This document shows, one piece after another, positions 5,741-10,824 of a DNA stretch of 10,824 bases (its first letter is position 1; each line of letters starts with the position of its first letter). The translations under genes and the position numbers were made by a program. Under the pieces are notes generated by a model. It did no database searches and was not told the DNA's origin. It saw nothing but the letters and a program-made list of their open reading frames with translations. The stretch is taken from the NCBI GenBank assembly GCA_046596415.1, contig JBKJML010000260.1, positions 1-10,824 on the forward strand. The letters are read 5' to 3'. The DNA is from JBKJML01 sp046596415 (lineage in GTDB: Bacteria; Actinomycetota; Thermoleophilia; Gaiellales; Gaiellaceae).

Positions 5741-6469
5741 CGTGTGGAGCCCTCCGCTGCGATCCTGACGATCGGCAACGAGCTCGTCTCCGGCGACGTG
5801 CCGAGCTCGAACGGCAGCTGGCTCGCCAAGCGCCTCGCACCGCTCGGCTTCGCCGTCCACCTGATCGCCTCGATCCCGGACGAGCTCGACCGGATCGTCG
5901 ACTGGATCCATGTCGAGGCGCCTCGGGCCGACGTCGTGCTCGTCACGGGCGGGCTCGGCGGCACGCCCGACGACATCACCCGCGAGGCGGTCGCGGCGGC
6001 GTTTGCGGTCGAGCAGTTGGAGCTGCCGGAGCTCGCCGACGACCTGCGCAGCCGCTTCCCGAACCACCCGGAGTACGTCGCTCGCTGGGCGCACCTGCCG
6101 GCTGGGAGCCGCCCGCTTCGCAACCCGCTCGGAGGTGCACCCGGGTTCGCGCTCGAGAACGTCTACGTGCTCCCCGGGCTGCCGACAGAGATGGAGGCGA
6201 TGTTCCTGGCGCTCGAGCCGGAGCTGGACGGCGGGCTGCCGATTCGCTCCTGGCGCCGCCGCTACGAGACCGGTGAGAGCAGGATCGCGGCCCTGCTCGA
6301 GGAGGCTGTCGAGCGCTGGCCAGTCGTCCTCGTCGGCTCCTACCCGAGCTTCCAGCCGGGTGGAGCAACCGTCGAGGTGGTGCTGAAGTCGCGCGATGCC
6401 GAGGCGCTCGATGCGGCGTCGACGTGGCTCGACCCGCGGCTCGCCGAGACGGCTCGGCCTGCCCGCTAG
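5738..6469 (+). CDS. CinA N-terminal-type (MoCF/COG1058) domain protein, stand-alone
   Basis: 243 residues from GTG 5738. The N-terminal two-thirds is a molybdopterin-binding-like (MoaB/MogA fold) domain as in CinA: AAILTIGNELVSGDVPSSN at 7-25, VLVTGGLGGTPDDIT at 67-81, and the NPLGGAPGFALE and VYVLPGLPTEMEAMF segments further on. Characterised COG1058 proteins hydrolyse ADP-ribose or related NAD-derived pyrophosphates. Full-length CinA (over 400 residues) also carries a C-terminal PncC/NMN-deamidase domain that is missing here; the protein stops after a short alpha/beta tail. Free-standing versions are known, so this need not be a truncation. Despite the name, no link to competence is implied. 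A role in molybdenum cofactor synthesis is possible but unsupported by neighbours. Confidence 0.87.
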   Translation: MRVEPSAAILTIGNELVSGDVPSSNGSWLAKRLAPLGFAVHLIASIPDELDRIVDWIHVEAPRADVVLVTGGLGGTPDDITREAVAAAFAVEQLELPELADDLRSRFPNHPEYVARWAHLPAGSRPLRNPLGGAPGFALENVYVLPGLPTEMEAMFLALEPELDGGLPIRSWRRRYETGESRIAALLEEAVERWPVVLVGSYPSFQPGGATVEVVLKSRDAEALDAASTWLDPRLAETARPAR

Positions 6470-6482
6470 CATCGGTTGGATG
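6467..6482 (+). promoter_or_regulatory. TANNNT hexamer and leaderless start of pcrA
   Basis: TAGCAT (6467-6472) begins with the stop codon of the CinA-like gene and lies seven bases before ATG 6480. There is no SD (nearest G-rich bases are GGTTGG) and no clear -35. The spacing equals that before the CinA-like gene, which supports a short or absent 5' leader for the helicase mRNA. Confidence 0.4.
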
Positions 6483-8648
6483 CCGGTCACCTCACCTGAC
6501 GAGCTGCTCGCGGGCCTGAATCCCGCCCAACGTGAGGCTGTCGTCACGACGGAGGGGCCGCTCCTCGTGATCGCCGGCGCGGGCTCCGGCAAGACCCGCG
6601 TGCTCACCCATCGCGTTGCCCATCTGATCGGCGCGGTCGGCGTGAAGCCGAACGAGATTCTCGCGATCACGTTCACGAACAAGGGTGCCGGGGAGATGCG
6701 CGAGCGCCTGACCCGCATGCTCGGCGACACGGCGCGTGCGATCTGGATCCTCACCTTCCACGCCGCCTGCGGCCGGATCCTCCGCCGCGAGGCCGAGCGG
6801 CTCGGCTACCGCTCGAACTTCACGATCTACGACTCCGCCGATCAGGTGCGGCTCGTCAAGCAGTGCCTGGAGGAGCTCGACAAGGATCCGAAGCGCTTCG
6901 TGCCGCGCGGGATCCACAGCCAGATCTCGAACGCGAAGAACCAGCTTGTCTCGCCGTCGATGTACGCGGAGCGGGTCGCCTCCTTCTACGACCAGACGGT
7001 AGCTGAGGTGTACGCGCTCTACCAGAAGCGGCTCCACGCCTCGAACGCGGTCGACTTCGACGACATGCTGATGTTGACCGTCGAGGTGCTGGAGCGCTTC
7101 CCGGAGGCCCGCGAGCGGTGGCAGAAGGCGTTTCGCTACGTGCTCGTCGACGAGTACCAGGACACGAATCACGCGCAGTACCGGCTGCTCCAGTTGCTCG
7201 CCGAGAAGCACCACAACGTGTGTGCGGTCGGCGACCCGGATCAGTCGATCTACGCGTTCCGCGGCGCCGACATCCGCAACATCCTCGAGTTCGAGCGCGA
7301 CTTCCCCGACACGCGGACGATCGCCCTGGAGCAGAACTACCGCTCGACGAACGCGATCCTCGAGTCGGCGAACGCTGTCATCTCGCACAACAGCGAGCGC
7401 AAGCCGAAGCGCCTCTGGTCGGAGCTCGGCGACGGCGACCCGGTGCGCGTGGTCGAGGTGGAGGACGAGAACGCGGAGGGCCGCTACGTCGCCTCGCAGA
7501 TCGCGGCGCTGATCCAGGACGGCTGGTCGGGCAGCGAGATCGCGGTCTTCTACCGGATGAACGCCCAGAGCCGGGTCGTCGAGCAGGTGTTGAAGCTCTC
7601 GCAGATCGGCTACCAGGTGATCGGCGGGCCGCGCTTCTACGAGCGGGCCGAGGTGAGGGACGCGATCGCCTACCTGCAGGTGCTCGACAACCCTGCCGAC
7701 GCCACTTCGCTGAGGCGGATCGCCAACCGGCCGAAGCGCGGGATCGGTGACACGACGATCTCACGGCTCGTGACCTACGCGGACGCTCAGGGGATCACGC
7801 TCTCGGAAGCGCTCGCCTTCCCGGCGGAGGCGGGTCTCGGGACGGCGGCGGCGAAGGCGGTGCGGACGGTGAAGAGCCTGCTCGACGTGCTGCGTGCGCT
7901 CAGCCGCGAGCTCGAAGTACCGGAGCTCCTCCAGGAGGTGCTCGACCGGTCGGGGCTGATCGAGTCGTTCGAGGCGGAGCGGACGATCGAGGCGCGCGGC
8001 AGGATCGAGAATCTCGAGGCGTTCGTCGACGGGGCGCGCGAGTACCAGCGCACCGCGCAGGAGCCGACACTGTCTGGCTTCCTGCAGGAGATCTCGCTCT
8101 ATTCCGACCAGGACGCGCTCGACGACGACGAGGACGGCGGCGTGACGCTGATGACGCTGCACAACGCGAAGGGGCTCGAATTTCGGGCCGTGTTCCTCGT
8201 CGGCGTCGAGGAGGAGATCTTCCCCAGCTCGCGCTCGGTCGAGGAGCAGGGGATCGAGGAGGAGCGCCGCCTCTTCTACGTCGGCCTGACGCGGGCGAAG
8301 GAGCGGCTGGCGCTGACGCATGCGAGCTCGCGCATGCTCTGGGGCCGGACGACGCACAACCTGCCGTCGCGCTTCCTCGACGAGCTGCCCGACAAACACG
8401 TCGAGCGTGAGCGGCTGCGGCCCGCTTCGTGGTCGTCGTACGGCGCTCCGTCGACCCCGCGCGAGTTCGCGCCGCGCCCCGACCAGCCGGCGCTCTCGAC
8501 CGGCGACTCGGTGCGCCACACGACGCTCGGTGAGGGGGTCGTCACCCGAATGGAGGCGGGCGGAGTCGTCACCGTGCGCTTCGCGTCGGATGGCAGCGAG
8601 CGGAAGCTGATGCTCGACTACGCGCCGTTGGAGAAGATAGCCCGATGA
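6480..8648 (+). CDS. pcrA: PcrA/UvrD-type superfamily 1 ATP-dependent 3'-5' DNA helicase
   Basis: 722 residues, the usual PcrA length. ATG 6480 is chosen because it begins the conserved LNPAQREAV Q-motif region; the frame is open upstream but non-homologous. All SF1A motifs are intact: Q motif 13-21, Walker A GAGSGKT 33-39, motif Ia ITFTNKGAGEM, motif II LVDEYQDT 222-229, motif III VGDPDQSIYAFRG 250-262, motif IV QNYRST 285-290, motif V VTLMTLHNAKGLEF 555-568, and motif VI EEERRLFYVGLTRAKERL 593-610. The last 50 or so residues (GDSVRHTTLGEGVVTRMEAG onward) form the Tudor-like C-terminal domain that in PcrA/UvrD binds RNA polymerase. The protein unwinds DNA in nucleotide excision repair, removes RecA filaments and resolves transcription-replication conflicts in the cytoplasm. 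UvrD1 (actinobacterial name) is an equivalent label. Its stop overlaps the next start (ATGA). Confidence 0.96.
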   Translation: MPVTSPDELLAGLNPAQREAVVTTEGPLLVIAGAGSGKTRVLTHRVAHLIGAVGVKPNEILAITFTNKGAGEMRERLTRMLGDTARAIWILTFHAACGRILRREAERLGYRSNFTIYDSADQVRLVKQCLEELDKDPKRFVPRGIHSQISNAKNQLVSPSMYAERVASFYDQTVAEVYALYQKRLHASNAVDFDDMLMLTVEVLERFPEARERWQKAFRYVLVDEYQDTNHAQYRLLQLLAEKHHNVCAVGDPDQSIYAFRGADIRNILEFERDFPDTRTIALEQNYRSTNAILESANAVISHNSERKPKRLWSELGDGDPVRVVEVEDENAEGRYVASQIAALIQDGWSGSEIAVFYRMNAQSRVVEQVLKLSQIGYQVIGGPRFYERAEVRDAIAYLQVLDNPADATSLRRIANRPKRGIGDTTISRLVTYADAQGITLSEALAFPAEAGLGTAAAKAVRTVKSLLDVLRALSRELEVPELLQEVLDRSGLIESFEAERTIEARGRIENLEAFVDGAREYQRTAQEPTLSGFLQEISLYSDQDALDDDEDGGVTLMTLHNAKGLEFRAVFLVGVEEEIFPSSRSVEEQGIEEERRLFYVGLTRAKERLALTHASSRMLWGRTTHNLPSRFLDELPDKHVERERLRPASWSSYGAPSTPREFAPRPDQPALSTGDSVRHTTLGEGVVTRMEAGGVVTVRFASDGSERKLMLDYAPLEKIAR

Positions 8649-9853
8649 GCTGGCAGGTCAGGCCCACGACGACGCTCGACGAGTTCGCCCACGCGCTCGC
8701 CGCGATCGAGCATTATTTCGGCGACGGGTTCGACCTGGAAGCAGCGGAGCGCTTCGGGAAGCTCTTGCCGCTGGAGCGGATGCACGCGGCGCTCGACGGC
8801 GAGCGGATCGTCGGCGGCGCCGGCGCGTTTCCGTTCGAGCTGACCGTCCCAGGCGGTGCGGTCGCGTGCGCGGGGGTCACGGTGGTCGGCGTGCTGCCCA
8901 CGCACCGCCGCCAGGGGGTGCTGACGGCCTTGATGCGGGAGCAGCTCGAGGACGTGCAGCGCCGCGGCGAGCCGGTGGCTGCGCTCTGGGCCTCCGAGGA
9001 GGCGATCTACCGCCGCTACGGCTACGGCCTCGCGTCGCTCGGCGGCGAGATCGAGGTGCCGCGCGCCCACACGGCGCTGCGCATCCCGGCCGCGCCCGGC
9101 CACACGCTGCGCCTCGTCTCGCTCGAGGAGGCGCTCCTGATCGTGCCGCCGATCTACGACCGCGTTCGTGCCCGGACGCCCGGGATGATGTCCCGCACGA
9201 CGGCGTGGTGGGAGACGCGGCGGCTCGACGACCCGAAGGAGCGTCGCGAGAGCGGCGCCGTGAAGAACGTCGTCGTGCTGGAGCGCGACGGGGTGCCGGC
9301 CGCCTACGCGCTCTACCGGGTGGTGACGAAGTTCGAGCAGGGGACGAATGTCGGCTACCTGCGGGTGCTCGAGGCGCTCGGCGAGGAGGGGGCGGAGGTC
9401 GATCTGTGGCGGTTCCTGCTCGAGCTGGACTGGGTGGCGAGCATTCGCGCCATGATCCCGGTCGACCATCCGCTGCTGCACGCGCTCGTCTTCCCACGCC
9501 GGATGAAGTTGCGCCTGGCCGACGTCCTCTGGGTGCGCCTCGTCGATGTCGGCGCCGCGCTCGCCGCGCGCACCTACGGCGAGGGAGAGCCCGTCGTCGT
9601 CGAGCTTGCGGATACGTTCCTGCCCGAGAACGCCGGCCGCTGGCGGATCTCGGCCGCGGGGGTCGAGCGCACGGAGGACGAAGCCGATCTGGCCCTCGAC
9701 GTGGGCGAGCTCGGCTCGCTCTACCTCGGCGCCTTCACGGTCTCGGAGCTCGTCCGCGCCGGCCTCGTGCAGGAGCTGAACGAGGGCACGGCGTACCGCG
9801 CCGACCCGGTTTTCCGGGCCGCCCGCAAGCCCTGGTGCCCCGAAATCTTCTGA
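8645..9853 (+). CDS. eis: Eis-family GNAT N-acetyltransferase
   Basis: 402 residues, the same length as the M. tuberculosis enzyme. The N-terminal GNAT domain has CAGVTVVGVLPTHRRQGVLT (75-94), with the R88-R89-Q-G-V acetyl-CoA pyrophosphate loop, and ALWASEEAIYRRYGYG (113-128), where Y127 corresponds to the catalytic tyrosine. A second GNAT-like domain and a C-terminal SCP2-like domain follow. The chain ends in KPWCPEIF; a terminal phenylalanine carboxylate acts as catalytic base in Eis. Eis enzymes transfer acetyl groups from acetyl-CoA to several amines of aminoglycosides, polyamines or lysines and assemble as hexamers. The natural substrate here is unknown, and resistance cannot be claimed. 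The gene starts in the ATGA at the pcrA stop, so the two are probably co-transcribed and translationally coupled. Confidence 0.92.
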   Translation: MSWQVRPTTTLDEFAHALAAIEHYFGDGFDLEAAERFGKLLPLERMHAALDGERIVGGAGAFPFELTVPGGAVACAGVTVVGVLPTHRRQGVLTALMREQLEDVQRRGEPVAALWASEEAIYRRYGYGLASLGGEIEVPRAHTALRIPAAPGHTLRLVSLEEALLIVPPIYDRVRARTPGMMSRTTAWWETRRLDDPKERRESGAVKNVVVLERDGVPAAYALYRVVTKFEQGTNVGYLRVLEALGEEGAEVDLWRFLLELDWVASIRAMIPVDHPLLHALVFPRRMKLRLADVLWVRLVDVGAALAARTYGEGEPVVVELADTFLPENAGRWRISAAGVERTEDEADLALDVGELGSLYLGAFTVSELVRAGLVQELNEGTAYRADPVFRAARKPWCPEIF

Positions 9854-9883
9854 GCCGCTTGTGCAGGAAGTCACAGCTTTGGC

Positions 9884-9912
9884 TTGAAATAATCGGGTTT
9901 TGCGGCTACTCT
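9884..9912 (+). promoter_or_regulatory. Sigma70-type promoter of the M23 peptidase gene
   Basis: TTGAAA (9884-9889) and TACTCT (9907-9912) are separated by exactly 17 bases in an AT-rich patch of the 69-base gap after the eis stop. The predicted transcription start near 9919 is only a few bases before ATG 9923. There is no SD, so the mRNA is probably leaderless or nearly so. This is the best promoter by eye in the window. Confidence 0.6.
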
Positions 9913-9922
9913 CCGCCGCTCA

Positions 9923-10396
9923 ATGCTTTCGCGTCTCCTCCGCAGGAGCGCGCTCGGCCTTGTCCTCCTCTGTGTAGTCGCCGGACCAGCTTCCGCGCGG
10001 ACAGAGGGCCGCGCGCAGCTCGCCATGGTCTGGCCCGCCGCCGGCACCGTCTCGGCACCGTTCGGCCAGTACCGGGGCAGCCACTACCACGCCGGGATCG
10101 ACATCGGCATGCTGCGCACGCTGAGCGTGCGCGCCGCCGCTCCGGGCCGGGTGCGCGCCGTCGGCTACCTCAACGGCTACGAGGGCTACGGCCTGATGGT
10201 GACGGTGAGGATGCTCGGCGTCTACGACGTGATGTACGCCCACCTCTCGCGGGCGGCCGTCGAGCTCGGCGACCTGGTCGCCCAGGGCGAGAAGATCGGC
10301 GTTGCCGGCTGCACCGGCTCGTGCTCTGGCACCCACCTCCATTTCGAAGTCCGGCGCAGCGGCACGGCGATCAATCCGCTGCCGTTCCTGCCGTAG
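9923..10396 (+). CDS. Secreted M23-family metallopeptidase (lysostaphin-type peptidoglycan endopeptidase)
   Basis: 157 residues. ATG 9923 gives a classical signal peptide, LRRSALGLVLLCVVAGPASA, with probable cleavage after ASA (residue 25). The rest is a minimal M23 (LytM/DUF348-less) domain: SAPFGQYRG, HAGIDIG with zinc ligands H56 and D60, VMYAHLS with H107, and GTHLHFEVR with H138 and H140. All catalytic and metal ligands are present, so it should be active, cleaving peptide cross-bridges in peptidoglycan outside the membrane. C130 and C134 (GCTGSC) flank the active-site strand and could form a disulfide. There are no LysM, SH3 or coiled-coil regions, unlike regulatory EnvC/NlpD-type M23 proteins. 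It is preceded by its own promoter and followed by a tRNA gene on the same strand after 29 bases. Confidence 0.92.
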   Translation: MLSRLLRRSALGLVLLCVVAGPASARTEGRAQLAMVWPAAGTVSAPFGQYRGSHYHAGIDIGMLRTLSVRAAAPGRVRAVGYLNGYEGYGLMVTVRMLGVYDVMYAHLSRAAVELGDLVAQGEKIGVAGCTGSCSGTHLHFEVRRSGTAINPLPFLP

Positions 10397-10414
10397 CGTC
10401 AGCTCGGCTACAAT
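10385..10414 (+). promoter_or_regulatory. Candidate promoter of tRNA-Val
   Basis: TACAAT (10409-10414) is a near-consensus -10 hexamer ending 11 bases before the tRNA. A weak TTCCTG (10385-10390), overlapping the end of the peptidase gene, lies 18 bases upstream of it as a possible -35. Transcription would start near 10420-10421. No terminator separates the peptidase gene from the tRNA. Confidence 0.5.
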
Positions 10415-10425
10415 CCAGCACCCAA

Positions 10426-10498
10426 GGGCGGTTAGCTCAGTTGGGAGAGCACCAGCTCGACAAGCTGGGGGTCACTGGTTCGAGCCCAGTACCGCCCA
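10426..10498 (+). tRNA. tRNA-Val (GAC anticodon)
   Basis: A complete 73-nt cloverleaf. Acceptor GGGCGGT (10426-10432) pairs with ACCGCCC (10491-10497). D stem is GCTC/GAGC (10435-10438 with 10447-10450). Anticodon stem is CCAGC/GCTGG (10452-10456 with 10464-10468) with loop TCGACAA and anticodon GAC (10459-10461). The variable loop is GGGTC. T stem is ACTGG/CCAGT with loop TTCGAGC. Discriminator A73 with A35 and C36 matches valine identity. CCA is not encoded (CCT follows position 10498), so the tail is added post-transcriptionally. Position 33, normally U, is C (10458) in this folding. Confidence 0.95.
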
Positions 10499-10503
10499 CC
10501 TCG

Positions 10504-10550
10504 GAGAAGAGCCAAAAGTCCTGCTAATCGGGGGCTTTCGGCTCTTTCTC
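10504..10550 (+). terminator. Hairpin terminator after tRNA-Val
   Basis: GAGAAGAGCCAAAAG (10504-10518) pairs with CTTTCGGCTCTTTCTC (10535-10550) with one bulge and one mismatch, around a 16-base loop. The distal arm ends in a T-rich stretch (CTCTTTCTC) that can act as the U-tract. It begins six bases after the tRNA 3' end and probably ends that transcript, possibly together with read-through from the peptidase gene. Confidence 0.7.
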
Positions 10551-10737
10551 GTTGGCGCTGCGTTTCCGCTCTAGAACGCTGAAAACCGCTCGTTTCGATG
10601 TAAGACTTCCCTACACGGTCGGCTGATGTGGAGCACCTTGCGCCGTGCGCCACGTCGCGATCGGAGCATCCGGCCAAGACGTGAAGTGGGTGTGCGTGGG
10701 GGTCTGGCGAGAGGACGCTCGACCACGCGACCATCAA
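10551..10737. other. Intergenic stretch without a recognised gene
   Basis: Between the tRNA terminator and the window edge I find no recognisable gene, RNA or repeat. The first 60 bases are somewhat less GC-rich than the rest of the window. A plus-strand frame is open from 10627 to the edge (possible GTG starts at 10645 or 10681) but has no good SD and no familiar motif. No copy of the tRNA 3' end, which would mark an integration site, is visible downstream. Confidence 0.5.
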
Positions 10738-10824
10738 CTAGCCGAGCGACTGAAGCAGCGCGACGGCAGCCTCGACGATGTCGGCGGTGTTCGGAAGAAG
10801 ACGTTGAAGCTGACGTACGTCCCG
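10738..10824 (-). CDS. Possible C-terminal fragment of an unidentified protein
   Basis: On the minus strand the frame enters at the window edge and ends at TAG (plus 10738-10740), giving 28 residues: RDVRQLQRLLPNTADIVEAA followed by VALLQSLG. It reads like an amphipathic helical C-terminus and would be convergent with the tRNA. I do not recognise it. The opposite strand is also open here (10627 to the edge), so which strand codes, if either, is undecided. Codon use (several CTT, CGT and GTA) is less GC-biased than in the neighbouring genes. Confidence 0.3.
   Translation of the reverse strand, partial: RDVRQLQRLLPNTADIVEAAVALLQSLG

Noticed and set aside
4873..6754. Minus-strand frames opposite the toroid, CinA-like and pcrA genes
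   Set aside because: Mirror frames produced by GC-rich third positions; no motifs, no start signals, and the plus-strand genes are unambiguous.
8645..9853. Calling the Eis-family gene an aminoglycoside resistance determinant
   Set aside because: Family membership and catalytic residues are clear, but Eis substrates are broad and expression level decides resistance. Nothing in this sequence shows resistance.
8866..10527. 553-codon plus-strand frame spanning eis, the M23 gene and the tRNA
   Set aside because: Out-of-frame reading of eis and the peptidase gene that also runs through the tRNA. Composition is Arg/Ala-rich without motifs.
10302..10574. Plus-strand open frame with SSVGRAPARQAGGHWFEPS
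   Set aside because: This is the tRNA gene read as protein, preceded by an out-of-frame reading of the M23 gene. No coding support.
10432..10737. Minus-strand open frame ending in the peptide RYWARTSDPQLVELVLSQLS
   Set aside because: This is the translation of the complement of the tRNA-Val gene, a familiar false protein in databases. The tRNA cloverleaf fully explains the sequence.

Overview
The window is from a high-GC bacterial chromosome with dense, GC-ending codon use and ATGA/GTGA gene overlaps. Several genes lack a Shine-Dalgarno (SD) sequence. These features, with an Eis-family acetyltransferase, a cobalamin riboswitch ahead of DUF4430 genes and a 73-nt tRNA-Val without encoded CCA, suggest an actinobacterium. 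A Thermoleophilia-like lineage is my best guess and is inference only.

Layout: (1) 1-393, 3' end of a soluble PQQ-type glucose/sorbosone dehydrogenase. (2) 378-716, minus strand, a small VanZ-like membrane protein converging on it. (3) 745-922, a cobalamin riboswitch whose expression platform appears to hide the SD of the next gene. (4) 922-5727, six overlapping plus-strand genes: a secreted DUF4430 protein, a DUF4430 lipoprotein, an ECF transporter T component, a fused double ECF ATPase, an ECF S component, and a secreted prenyltransferase/squalene-oxidase-repeat protein. (5) 5738-6469, a stand-alone CinA N-terminal (MoCF/COG1058) domain protein. (6) 6480-8648, a PcrA/UvrD-type helicase, overlapping by ATGA (7) an Eis-family GNAT acetyltransferase at 8645-9853. 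(8) 9923-10396, a small secreted M23 metallopeptidase with a good promoter. (9) 10426-10498, tRNA-Val(GAC), followed by a hairpin terminator. (10) 10551-10824, largely featureless, with at most a fragment of a gene at the edge.

The centrepiece is region 3-4. DUF4430 is the bacterial relative of the C-terminal (beta) domain of animal transcobalamin and intrinsic factor, and the squalene-oxidase-type alpha/alpha toroid is the fold of their N-terminal (alpha) domain. Here both modules occur as separate exported proteins in one riboswitch-controlled operon with a complete ECF-type vitamin importer. The simplest reading is a cobalamin (or corrinoid) scavenging system: extracytoplasmic capture proteins deliver ligand to an S component, and a T component and a double ATPase drive uptake. 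The cell would shut it off when B12 is sufficient. The functional assignment is inference; the gene families, the riboswitch and the operon structure are read from sequence.
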